Shown: in pieces, positions 16,804 through 25,275 of the stretch
How positions within the stretch are numbered: the stretch's first letter is position 1
How the letters are laid out: each line of letters starts with the position of its first letter
Assembly (NCBI GenBank): GCA_031411655.1
Contig: JANOBM010000027.1
Location: forward strand, 56,736-120,735
Origin: UBA6163 sp031411655
GTDB taxonomy: Bacteria > Planctomycetota > Planctomycetia > Pirellulales > Pirellulaceae
Length of the DNA stretch: 64,000 nucleotides
Reading direction: 5' to 3'
The notes under the pieces: model-generated
What the model was told of the DNA's origin: nothing
Seen by the model: only the letters and a program-made list of their open reading frames with translations
The model's database searches: none
Program-made: the position numbers and the translations under genes

Positions 16804-17891
16804 ATTGGCTCCAGTGCTTCGCTGTAGGCACCACCAATTCGCATGATCATACGCAACAGCAGTGCGATCATCGCGACCACGACAAGTAGCCAAACCAAAC
16901 CGCTGGCGATCCCCGCGATTGTCCGCATCGCTGCCTTCGACCGAACATCGTACTGGCCCGCCAAATGGTGAAGGGCCTCGGCGTCGGTACCTGACATCTC
17001 CGCAACTTGAACCTCGGTTATGAATTCATCAGGGAATACGCTCGTCGCGAGAAGTGCTTCGCTGATATTGCTGCCCGAAAGGATCGACTGCTCCACTTCG
17101 TCTTTAGCAGACCGGTAATAATCACTGTCAGTCGCATCGAGTCCAAGCTGAATCGATCGAATCGGATCCATCCCAGCATCCAAGGCAAGTGCCAATGTCC
17201 AGCAAAAACGCGCCAGTGTAATGGTTTGTAATGCCTCACCAAAAACGGGAAATCGGTAAAGGATCGGAATCAGATTCTGTACGCCAGCGACGTTTTTTCG
17301 AAATGCGACGATTACGGCTGTGATCATCAAGGCGACGACGAAAACGTATCCGTAGAGGGTCGCGACCCCCGAGGCTCCTCGCAGACCAAATCCCGTCACA
17401 TCAAACATCTCGCCGCCTGTCGACGGTGTGAGAACTCCAAGAATATAAATTAACAACGCCAGGATATTGATCGCAGCAAAGAGCTGAAGCATCGGCCACA
17501 TAATCCGGCCTAAGAACTCTCGAAAAATCTTGACGCGATCTTCGTAGTAATCTGCAAGCGCGATCATCGTCCGATCGAGCTTACCGGTAATCTCTCCCGC
17601 GTGAGTCATCGCGATCATGAGTGGCGGGAAGTATGTCACCTGCTCTTTCATCGCGACGTGGAGTTGGTTTCCCATCCGGACCGACTGGTGGACCGCGGCC
17701 ATGACCCCTCGCTGTCGAGCGGTTCCGTGGCGAGATTCGCTATCGAGCAGTCGTAAGAAATCAACGCCGGCGCGAAAACCAACGCCGATTCGTCGGCAAA
17801 AATTAGCGGAGTTGCGCATCGACATGCGGCGAGAAAACACGATGAATAACCCTTCACATAATGGAATCCGCTGAACCAAATCGCTCGTCAT
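16800..17891 (-). CDS. Type II secretion/type IV pilus GspF-like inner membrane protein
   Basis: A 363-residue protein with two T2SSF domains: FCRRIGVGFRAGVDFLRLL ... THAGEITGKLDRTM, and LARFCWTLALALDAGMDPIRS ... AEMSGTDAEALHHLAGQYD. Membrane helices lie between and after them (IMWPMLQLFAAINILALLIYIL; a final VWLLVVVAMIALLLRM). GspF and PilC proteins couple the assembly ATPase to pilin or pseudopilin extrusion. No ATPase or pseudopilin gene is next to it, so it is an orphan component here. An in-frame ATG at 17825 would start the protein right at the first T2SSF domain and is a fair alternative. Confidence 0.85.
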   Translation of the reverse strand: MTSDLVQRIPLCEGLFIVFSRRMSMRNSANFCRRIGVGFRAGVDFLRLLDSESRHGTARQRGVMAAVHQSVRMGNQLHVAMKEQVTYFPPLMIAMTHAGEITGKLDRTMIALADYYEDRVKIFREFLGRIMWPMLQLFAAINILALLIYILGVLTPSTGGEMFDVTGFGLRGASGVATLYGYVFVVALMITAVIVAFRKNVAGVQNLIPILYRFPVFGEALQTITLARFCWTLALALDAGMDPIRSIQLGLDATDSDYYRSAKDEVEQSILSGSNISEALLATSVFPDEFITEVQVAEMSGTDAEALHHLAGQYDVRSKAAMRTIAGIASGLVWLLVVVAMIALLLRMIMRIGGAYSEALEPI

Positions 17892-17928
17892 TTATCATTG
17901 ACTGACGACGATGCGTCTTAAGCCCTAT

Positions 17929-19377
17929 CTATTGCGTGGCCTCATTTGCTCCTGGCGACAATAGCGTACCGCCGGATGCCAGTACTTCTAATTGCTCTGC
18001 CAATTCCGTCTGGAGTGACTCCAATGTGGAGTAACCAACATTCACGGCCTCGATCACTCCATCCTTGCCGATGATGACCGTCTGCGGAATCGCATTGGCT
18101 TTGAATGCGTCCGCAATCTTTCCTTCAGGATCAAGTAGCACTTTCGGTTTAGCCTTCGCAGCTTCGAAAAACTGTTTAATATCCATTTCGGACTCACCGA
18201 TGTTCACGGCATAAAACTCGACTCCCCGACTCTCGAACTTTGCCGTCGTTTCAGCGATTACTGGCATCGCGGCGATACAGGGTCCACACCACGTCGCCCA
18301 AAAATCAAGAACAACGATTTTCCCCTTCAGGTCTGTTAACGCTACCGACGAATCGGCACCGTCATCCGTCGGCGCAGCTCCTGCTTTTAAATCGGTAGCG
18401 TCACCTTCTCCATCGACACTACGAGGATTCGCCGGATTGAAGCGCGGTGCGAGAAAGTCAGGTGCCGGTTTGCCGACCAGTTCGTGCTCTTCCGATACCG
18501 TCCCCTCCGACAGTTCTTTGAAAAAATCGTCCAACGATTCGTATTCGATCGAATCCTTCGGTGGCGTGAACTGGAATAAACTTGGGGCTAGCTCGCTATC
18601 AAGTTTCCAGAGCGTGAACAAACACTCAACTTCGTATCGAAAGCCTTCGGGTAACTGTGCCTCTTCGCCTTGCCCAACGACCTTCGTTAAATCAATGACC
18701 ATTTTCATCGGCTGAGCGTGGTCTTTTTCGGTTGCAAGCCACAAGTCCCAAGTCACTTCATCGTCTTGCAAGCCTCGAATATGAATCGCCGCCACACCAT
18801 TTAACGGCTCTCGATCCACTACTTCGACACGCTTCATGTCCGACACTAAAGCAGCCTTGGGATCAACCGTGCAGAGAGTCAGAGCCATTACCGGTTCAGG
18901 GTAAGGCCCCAGCGGCGCTGGAAGGATCGTTACCGCTTCCTGAAGCTTTGAGTATCCGCGAGTGCGATAATAAGCCAGCGGACTGATGAGAACGGCTGAG
19001 GATTCACCATCGCACGTGATGCGAAAGGCCTGCTCTTCCGTTTTGAAACTCAGCGCGAACTGGTTCGGCGCTTTTGAAGCAATCTGATAGACCGCCGATT
19101 CGGTCGAAACGACTTCATCGCCAATCATGCTACGACTGGTCAGCTCTACGGTGGCTCGGGACGTCTTCGCCGATGCGAGCCTTTTCCCCACGATGTCGAT
19201 GGCAGCAGTCACTTCAGCCAAATCCGCCGCCTCCTGGCTCGCGTTGGCTGAGCTCGTCTCTTTTTGATCAGGATTGGCCGCTTGAGCCCATGCGATGGAG
19301 GGACGCACGGCCACAGTCGTTGCTACCAACGCTAGTACCGCTGCTGAGCATTTGATTACCGCAAACAAAGAACGCAT
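17929..19377 (-). CDS. LolA-like domain fused to a TlpA-type thioredoxin
   Basis: An exported protein of 482 residues. A hydrophobic signal segment (residues 4-30, ending AWAQA) leads into a region of about 240 residues with the character of DUF2092/LolA-like lipid-binding folds (ISPLAYYRT, DREPLNGVAAIHIRGL, TWDLWLATEKDHAQPMKMVI). The last 150 residues are a TlpA-like thioredoxin: VLDFWATWCGPC with both redox cysteines near residue 360, EFYAVNIGES and a cis-Pro NAIPQTVIIG. TlpA proteins reduce disulfides or serve cytochrome maturation outside the membrane. I use the ATG at 19377; a GTG five codons earlier is possible. The fusion is common in planctomycetes, with an unknown biological role. 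Confidence 0.85.
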   Translation of the reverse strand: MRSLFAVIKCSAAVLALVATTVAVRPSIAWAQAANPDQKETSSANASQEAADLAEVTAAIDIVGKRLASAKTSRATVELTSRSMIGDEVVSTESAVYQIASKAPNQFALSFKTEEQAFRITCDGESSAVLISPLAYYRTRGYSKLQEAVTILPAPLGPYPEPVMALTLCTVDPKAALVSDMKRVEVVDREPLNGVAAIHIRGLQDDEVTWDLWLATEKDHAQPMKMVIDLTKVVGQGEEAQLPEGFRYEVECLFTLWKLDSELAPSLFQFTPPKDSIEYESLDDFFKELSEGTVSEEHELVGKPAPDFLAPRFNPANPRSVDGEGDATDLKAGAAPTDDGADSSVALTDLKGKIVVLDFWATWCGPCIAAMPVIAETTAKFESRGVEFYAVNIGESEMDIKQFFEAAKAKPKVLLDPEGKIADAFKANAIPQTVIIGKDGVIEAVNVGYSTLESLQTELAEQLEVLASGGTLLSPGANEATQ

Positions 19378-19455
19378 GATGCAGATCTTCACTCAAGAAT
19401 GAAGGAGGCCGAAAAACTTGACCCCCACTATACTCGATACTCGGGCGCATCCACG

Positions 19456-20490
19456 TCACGGGACGATAGAAGTCAATCGTTCGAGATCGGAAGTCCTACC
19501 CAATCGTCGCAGGGCTTCCATCGCCTGCAATTTTGCGTAGGCGGTGACCTCATGCGGGCGGGGCGGCGTGAGTGCTACAGAAAGCAAGCATTCAATCGAA
19601 CGATCATCGTCCCCGATGGCCTCCCACGTTTGTGCTGCCAAAACAGCCGGGCCAGCATAAAGCGTTAACGGCAGTCGCCCCAGTCGCAGTTCCCAGTCTC
19701 GACTTTTATCACGAATCGCTGGGGGCGGTGTCTTGCGCCAGAGCAACACGGCGGCTAGCTGTGAGATGGCAGGCCGTTCGCTCTGCTTCGAAAGGAGCTC
19801 GAGGGTTTCTACGGCCTGACGGTCATCGTTTTGTCCAATCAGCCAACTGGCCGCCACTAATCGCGTCGCATCGGAACGATCGTTTTGAGAAAGACACTTT
19901 ACGGCCGCTTCGATCGCTGCAGGAGACGCAGCCTCGTTAGTCCAACGAAGAGGTAACCCTCCTAAGACCAGAAGAGGCACAGGACGATTATCAATTTGAT
20001 TAACCAGTTCCAGGACGGCAGCGTATTTTTGGCATTGATAGGCTGCATTCCACAGGTGCATCGACAACCACTGAGCCTGCCAAACCGGAGGGCCTTGCGA
20101 AATCACTTGGAGCAGGGGGGCGATGGCGACTTGGTATTCGCCTTTGCGATACAAAGCCAATGCATCCGTGGTTGTCGCATCGTCAAAGGCGGGTTCAACC
20201 CATACCACTCGCGCCGATGACAAGGGCAACGCTGTTTCACCGCCGACGACGTAGACAAGAGTTTCGTCATCGAAGGTCTCCACCGCCCCGACGACTTGCG
20301 AGATCGCTCTCGGCAAAAACGGCGACTTTGCGTTCGTAGTTGCGGCCGGCTCGATCCAAATCCGATCGAGTCGTTCATCCCCAAACGTGAATCCCGCTGC
20401 CCAGACACCGAGCACAAAGATAAGCATCGCCAAAGATGTTGGGCGGGACTTTACTAAGTTTGCGCGAGTACGAGGAACGGTAGTATTCAC
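19456..20490 (-). CDS. Secreted alpha-helical repeat protein of unknown function
   Basis: A 344-residue protein that I cannot place in a named family. A membrane or signal segment lies near 20-37 (LAMLIFVLGVWAAGFTFG). Residues 105-330 are Ala/Leu-rich helices in TPR/Sel1-like pairs (ALALYRKGEYQVAIAPLLQV, WLIGQNDDRQAVETLELLSK, AAQTWEAIGDDDRSIECLL). The GTG start overlaps the stop of the vWA gene by four bases, so the two proteins are probably made together, and the helical repeats could bind the vWA partner. An early segment, LVYVVGGETALPLSSARVVWVEP, looks like a small beta domain. Confidence 0.7.
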   Translation of the reverse strand: MNTTVPRTRANLVKSRPTSLAMLIFVLGVWAAGFTFGDERLDRIWIEPAATTNAKSPFLPRAISQVVGAVETFDDETLVYVVGGETALPLSSARVVWVEPAFDDATTTDALALYRKGEYQVAIAPLLQVISQGPPVWQAQWLSMHLWNAAYQCQKYAAVLELVNQIDNRPVPLLVLGGLPLRWTNEAASPAAIEAAVKCLSQNDRSDATRLVAASWLIGQNDDRQAVETLELLSKQSERPAISQLAAVLLWRKTPPPAIRDKSRDWELRLGRLPLTLYAGPAVLAAQTWEAIGDDDRSIECLLSVALTPPRPHEVTAYAKLQAMEALRRLGRTSDLERLTSIVP

Positions 20491-21530
20491 GGCACTGTGT
20501 TTGGGTGATCGGATTCCAACGGCTTGGACAGAGCGCCGTTGGTCAGTTCGTCAACCGGAATATAACGATATTCACCTCGGTTGGAGGCGGCCAGTTCTCG
20601 TAGAAAACTATCGTCGGCAGAAAATGCGTCGGTGCCAAATTCTATCGTGTGTATGGTGGTACCTGCTCTCTCCGCCATGCGTTTCACTTCGGCAATCTGA
20701 ATACCGCTAAGTCGCGGGACTCTGGCGTCTGTTAAAAAGAATATGACATCGGGTCCCATTCGTAGCGCCATTCGAAGCGCATCGAAATGTTCAGTTCCTC
20801 CAAACGCCTTGATCGCGTCGATGTAGCCCACGGCGCGCTGGATCATCGACTTCTCACCCACCAATAGCCGAAGCGGCGAGCCTGCGGGCACAAACGCTTT
20901 TGCCTCGTCGTTGTAAAAGACGATTTGAAACTGTTGACCTTCCGTTAACGATCGGATACTACGTTTCAGTTCGTTTTTAGCAGCACGAAGTGGACGCCCG
21001 CCAAACCCGTTCATGCTGTCCGATCGATCAAAGACATAGACGAATCGCGATCCCGAACCGGAGACGCTGAACACCATCGCGGTCGTTGCCTTGTTAGCTA
21101 GACCCAGTTTGCTTCCTTGAGGAGAATTGCCCACTCCGCTGCCAAACGCCCCCTGAACGTCATTGGAGCCGACTGATGGCAGATCGCCGGCGATCATCTC
21201 CGCCAGCATGCCGTCTAAATCGACTGGAGGGGAAGTGGTCGCCGGGGCGATGGCCGCCGCTGAGGCGGAAGCGGAGACCTCGGCTGCTTGATCTGGCGTC
21301 GCGATCTCGCGATCGGGCGTGCTCGCGGGGGTATACAGCGTACGATCGGGCAATCTCTCAACCATCGCGATCCCGATTGGCCGATCGATTTGGCCACCCG
21401 TTCCGAGGTTTTCGCGACGTGCCAACGAACCAATCGCGGTAAATAAGACGAGGTGAAACAAACAGGACCCTAGCCATGCCGGAAACCGGTGCGCCGTTGG
21501 TTCAAGTCGCAAATCCTGGTAATCGCTCAT
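20487..21530 (-). CDS. vWA-domain protein with a TonB-like membrane N-terminus
   Basis: A 347-residue protein. It has a cytoplasmic start followed by one helix (PAWLGSCLFHLVLFTAIGSLARR), the layout of TonB/TolA-type energy transducers. An Ala/Pro/Thr-rich periplasmic linker runs to about 140, then comes a von Willebrand factor A domain with a full MIDAS: DRSDS near 165, GGTEHFDAL and FFLTDAR. vWA domains bind protein partners through a divalent metal. Its neighbour is the helical repeat protein, overlapped by four bases. ExbB/ExbD proteins, the usual power source for such transducers, are encoded 6 kb away, so a shared machine is possible but not shown. Confidence 0.82.
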   Translation of the reverse strand: MSDYQDLRLEPTAHRFPAWLGSCLFHLVLFTAIGSLARRENLGTGGQIDRPIGIAMVERLPDRTLYTPASTPDREIATPDQAAEVSASASAAAIAPATTSPPVDLDGMLAEMIAGDLPSVGSNDVQGAFGSGVGNSPQGSKLGLANKATTAMVFSVSGSGSRFVYVFDRSDSMNGFGGRPLRAAKNELKRSIRSLTEGQQFQIVFYNDEAKAFVPAGSPLRLLVGEKSMIQRAVGYIDAIKAFGGTEHFDALRMALRMGPDVIFFLTDARVPRLSGIQIAEVKRMAERAGTTIHTIEFGTDAFSADDSFLRELAASNRGEYRYIPVDELTNGALSKPLESDHPNTVP

Positions 21531-21716
21531 CGCAAATGGGGAAGGAGGGAGACGGAATCTTTAGCAGTCACGCGGACGTCGATCGCAAAATGGAGCATCT
21601 TTTGGGCTCCAATTGGCGACGACCTGTGGTAAACTCCGATGCTTGCAACTAACCTCGATGGTCAGTTGAGAATTGATTTTACCCGCATCTGCATCCCCGA
21701 CAGAGAGATTTGGTCC

Positions 21717-22910
21717 GTGAAAGGCGAAAACAACCGTTATCTATTTACGAGCGAATCAGTCAGCATGGGCCACCCTGACAAACTGGCGGATCGGATTTCC
21801 GACAGCGTGCTCGATGCGTGCCTGGAGCATGATCCGATGAGCCGCGTCGCGTGTGAAACCCTGGTCACAACCGGGCTCGCCGTGATTGCGGGTGAAATTA
21901 CGACCAAATCGATCGTCAATTACCAAGAAGTCGTCCGCCGAGCCATTAGCGAGGCTGGCTACACCGACGACGAAATGGGAATTTGCGGTAAGACCTGCGC
22001 GGTGATGGTCACGCTCGACGCCCAAAGCCCCGATATCGCTCAAGGTGTCAACAGCGACGATGCATCGGGTAAGGACGTTGGCGCGGGTGACCAAGGACTG
22101 ATGTTCGGTTTCGCTTGCCGAGATACAGAAGAACTGATGCCGCTACCGATTGCACTTGCTCACCGAATCATCAATCGACTTACCGAAGCTCGCCAAAACA
22201 AAGAAGTCGATTGGCTCCGACCGGATAGCAAGAGCCAGGTGACGATTGAATACGACGGTTACACTCCGGTTCGGGTGGACACCGTTGTTGTCAGTACCCA
22301 GCACGCTCCGACCGTCGATAACGATACGCTGCGCAAGTTTGTGACCGAGAAAGTCATTAAGCCGTGCCTTCCTGCAGAGCTCGTTAAAGGAGACATCAAG
22401 TATCACATCAATCCGACGGGCAAATTTGTTGTCGGCGGGCCTCATGGGGACTGTGGACTGACCGGACGCAAAATCATCGTCGATACCTACGGTGGGTGGG
22501 GTCGCCATGGAGGCGGTGCCTTCAGTGGAAAAGATGCCACCAAGGTGGACCGTTCTGCTGCTTACATGGCGCGTTATGTCGCCAAAAACATTGTCGCATC
22601 TGGCTTGGCTGATCGCTGCGAAGTCCAGCTTGCCTATGCCATCGGTGTTAGCGAGCCAGTGAGCGTTCGCGTGGATACCCAGGGTAGCGGCCGAGTGGAA
22701 GATGCAAAACTTTGCGAGTTGGTTCGTGAGCATTTCCCGCTTACGCCTGCAGGCATCATTCATCATCTCAAGCTGCGTCGCCCAGTCTTTACCGTAACAT
22801 CATCCGGTGGACATTTCGGTCGCGAAGGAGACACGTTTACCTGGGAAAAGACTGACAAAGCCGATGCGCTCGCCGAAGCTGCAGGAACACTTGCCGAGGC
22901 GGTTTCCTAA
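21717..22910 (+). CDS. metK: S-adenosylmethionine synthase
   Basis: A 397-residue enzyme that forms S-adenosylmethionine from ATP and methionine. Domain signatures are all there: LFTSESVSMGHPDK (most species have SVSEGHPDK), GAGDQGLMFG, the central GGPHGDCGLTGRKIIVDTYGG, the phosphate-binding GGGAFSGKDATKVDRSAAY and the C-terminal FGRE. I choose the GTG at 21717 because it gives the standard spacing to LFTSES and has GAGAG nine bases upstream; an ATG at 21639 would add 26 residues. A small inverted repeat TGGAGC/GCTCCA (21591-21611) lies upstream, but I see none of the conserved cores of SAM riboswitches. Confidence 0.95.
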   Translation: MKGENNRYLFTSESVSMGHPDKLADRISDSVLDACLEHDPMSRVACETLVTTGLAVIAGEITTKSIVNYQEVVRRAISEAGYTDDEMGICGKTCAVMVTLDAQSPDIAQGVNSDDASGKDVGAGDQGLMFGFACRDTEELMPLPIALAHRIINRLTEARQNKEVDWLRPDSKSQVTIEYDGYTPVRVDTVVVSTQHAPTVDNDTLRKFVTEKVIKPCLPAELVKGDIKYHINPTGKFVVGGPHGDCGLTGRKIIVDTYGGWGRHGGGAFSGKDATKVDRSAAYMARYVAKNIVASGLADRCEVQLAYAIGVSEPVSVRVDTQGSGRVEDAKLCELVREHFPLTPAGIIHHLKLRRPVFTVTSSGGHFGREGDTFTWEKTDKADALAEAAGTLAEAVS

Positions 22911-22925
22911 CTTAATTCGGATACC

Positions 22926-23753
22926 ATGGCCATGCGGATCGCGTGGATCACCGATCCGCATTTGAATCATTGCTCGCTCCCGGCTTGGGAGCGTCTCATC
23001 GCAAGCGTTCGGGGTTGCTCAGTTGAGGGCGTCTTAATCACCGGCGACATTTCCGAGGGGGAAGACGTCGCGTTCCAACTGCTGCGACTGGCCGATGCGA
23101 TCGATCGGCCTCTGTATTTCGTGCTTGGCAACCACGATTACTACCACAGCTCCATCGAGCGCACCCGTATTGAAATCACCCATGCAGTCACGAAGCATCC
23201 TTTGCTGCATTACCTTCGAAACGATTCGGTGATTGAACTTTCACCTTCCGTCGGACTGATTGGCGAGGATGGGTGGGGTGATGCAACGGAAGGCGATTTC
23301 GAAGGTTCGTCGGTACGTCTTAACGATTTTCAATTGATTGACGATTTTCACCTTGACCACTGTTCGACGTGGAAAGAAAAGCTCCGACTACTCGGTAAGG
23401 ATGCTGCCCAGCGTTTGGATAACAAACTGGACGAGGCCTGCGCTCGGTACCCTTCGGTGCTGATCGCCACTCACGTTCCGCCGTTTCGGGATGCATGTTG
23501 GTATGAAGGTCACACCACAGATGATCACTGGGCGCCTTTTTTTGTTTGCGGCCAGACCGGCCGGTCACTGCTGAACGCCGCTAAGCAGTATTCCAATGCG
23601 ACGCTTCAAGTCTTATGTGGCCATACGCACCACGGGGGCGTGGCCACGCTCACACCCAATCTAACGGTTACCACAGGTCCTGCGACCTATGGCGCTCCCA
23701 CTGTCACTGGCGTTATTCTCATCGGTGAAAACATTCGCCTTGAATTGCCTTGA
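22926..23753 (+). CDS. Calcineurin-like metallophosphoesterase
   Basis: A 275-residue cytoplasmic phosphoesterase. The five metal-binding motifs of the superfamily are in order: DPHLNH near residue 11, GDISEG near 40, GNHDYY near 67, THVPPF and CGHTHHGG towards the end. The family includes cAMP phosphodiesterase, Ysh1-like and nucleotide phosphatases, so the substrate is open. It follows metK by 15 bases and probably shares the transcript. The ATG at 22926 and another at 22932 are both possible. Confidence 0.85.
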   Translation: MAMRIAWITDPHLNHCSLPAWERLIASVRGCSVEGVLITGDISEGEDVAFQLLRLADAIDRPLYFVLGNHDYYHSSIERTRIEITHAVTKHPLLHYLRNDSVIELSPSVGLIGEDGWGDATEGDFEGSSVRLNDFQLIDDFHLDHCSTWKEKLRLLGKDAAQRLDNKLDEACARYPSVLIATHVPPFRDACWYEGHTTDDHWAPFFVCGQTGRSLLNAAKQYSNATLQVLCGHTHHGGVATLTPNLTVTTGPATYGAPTVTGVILIGENIRLELP

Positions 23754-24223
23754 TGAATCTCCGAGCGGCAAGATTGCTTCGTGGCTTGAGCTAGCACCTT
23801 ATCCACATGAGCCCCTCGGGCGAAACTGTTTGTACGCCTCCACGACTTCAATGGGGCTTGCCTTGAGCACTTCGCTCGTCACGCGGAACCGATGACGATT
23901 TCGCAGCACGATTTCGCGATACAGTACTTGTGTTCCCGCTTGTTCACCAATTAGGTGGAAACAAACATTTCACCGCGAGTCTGCGACATTCACGGAATTT
24001 AGTTAGTTTACAAGTATGGAGAATCAGCCCAGTTATTACGTGGTTTCGGACTTTCTACCTATAAGGGAAGACCCCCATCGGATATGGTAAAGGTTTAACA
24101 GGGACCATGGAGCAGCGTCTTCGGTGGTCGTGTCAGTGCTTTCATTCTGCCACATCGCCTGCAGATGGTCATTTTTAGCGTGACCAATCGAAGAAACTTC
24201 TCCTAGTAAGCGTTGGGATCGGT
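23754..24223. other. 470-base gap; one remnant-like reading frame on the minus strand
   Basis: No full gene is seen. On the minus strand a frame ending at 23799 reads REIVLRNRHRFRVTSEVL and then KASPIEVVEAYKQFRP, which looks more like real protein than chance. It is open back to about 23970 but has no ATG; the only usable start is a GTG at 23909, giving 36 residues. It could be a small gene with an unusual start or the tail of a broken gene. The promoter of the desaturase must also lie here; none was pinned down. Confidence 0.3.
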
Positions 24224-25234
24224 ATGGATGTTGATTCCGTCGTATTGGGCAACCATCCGTCGACACTTTTGCCGTCTTTGTCGACAGGTGCAATCACGAG
24301 CAAGGACGTCGTGCCTCTGCAAGACGTTATCTCCGATGAGCCCGTTCGCCCCACGACGACTACCGTGCGATGGGACTATGCGATTTTCTTCATCTCACTC
24401 CACCTAATCGCGCTCCTTGCCTTCACACCGTGGTTTTTTTCGTGGACTGGTGTTGCGATGTTTGCCATCGGAGTGGTGATTTTTGGCCAGATTGCTATTC
24501 CGATCGGATATCATCGGTTACTGACTCACAAAAGTTTTCGCACACCGAAGTGGTTTGAGCGGACTTTGGTAACGCTCGCGATGTGCAGCGCTCAAGAGAC
24601 GCCCGCGCACTGGGTTGCGTGGCACCGAATGCATCATAACCACTCGGACCATCGCGACGATCCACATTCGCCACGACTAGGTTTGTTTTGGGCGCACGTG
24701 AATTGGTTGATTCATGAAGGTCGTTCTCGCATTGCGACGTTTGCCATGTTTGAGAAATACGCTCGTGATATTCTGTCGGATCCGTACTATCGCTGGATCG
24801 AGCGTTTACCGATGCCTGCAGGGATTTTCTTCTTGGGCCACGCAGTCGTTCTTTCGGCAGTCGCGACGATCGTTAGCGTTACCCTCTACGGCAATCAACC
24901 GTCTTCGTATCAATTTGCCACAAGCCTCGTGCTCTGGGGCGTGGTCGTTCGAACAGTTTGGGTATGGCACATCACGTGGTCCGTCAATTCATTGACCCAT
25001 CTATTTGGGTACCGAAATTATGAAACCACTGACGACAGTCGGAACAACTGGTTTGTGACGTTGTTAACTGCGGGAGAAGGTTGGCACAACAATCATCACG
25101 CGGACCCTGCCAGTGCGTCGGTGCAGCATCGCTGGTGGGAGCTTGACCTGAACTATTACGTGATCAGGCTCTTTGGCGTTTTAGGGCTGGCGACCCATAT
25201 CATTCGTCCTCGAATTCACCGCAAAAGCCACTGA
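24224..25234 (+). CDS. Acyl-CoA / acyl-lipid delta-9-type fatty acid desaturase
   Basis: A 336-residue membrane di-iron desaturase. The three histidine boxes are HRLLTH, HRMHHNHSD and HNNHH, in the spacing of stearoyl-CoA desaturases, and the DDPHSP segment after box two is typical. Hydrophobic segments near 52-95 and 185-235 give four membrane passes. It would place a double bond in long acyl chains and adjust membrane fluidity. The first 45 residues are a non-conserved soluble leader. An unusually short GGGA..GGT region precedes the ATG. Confidence 0.9.
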   Translation: MDVDSVVLGNHPSTLLPSLSTGAITSKDVVPLQDVISDEPVRPTTTTVRWDYAIFFISLHLIALLAFTPWFFSWTGVAMFAIGVVIFGQIAIPIGYHRLLTHKSFRTPKWFERTLVTLAMCSAQETPAHWVAWHRMHHNHSDHRDDPHSPRLGLFWAHVNWLIHEGRSRIATFAMFEKYARDILSDPYYRWIERLPMPAGIFFLGHAVVLSAVATIVSVTLYGNQPSSYQFATSLVLWGVVVRTVWVWHITWSVNSLTHLFGYRNYETTDDSRNNWFVTLLTAGEGWHNNHHADPASASVQHRWWELDLNYYVIRLFGVLGLATHIIRPRIHRKSH

Positions 25235-25275
25235 TCAACTGTTGGCAAAAACTTCTAACGCCGTGATCGTCAGCA

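Noticed and set aside
21531..21716. SAM riboswitch before metK
   Set aside because: Only a short TGGAGC/GCTCCA repeat is present; none of the conserved cores of the SAM riboswitch classes can be seen.
22143..22766. 207-codon minus-strand frame
   Set aside because: Antisense of metK, a strongly conserved gene.
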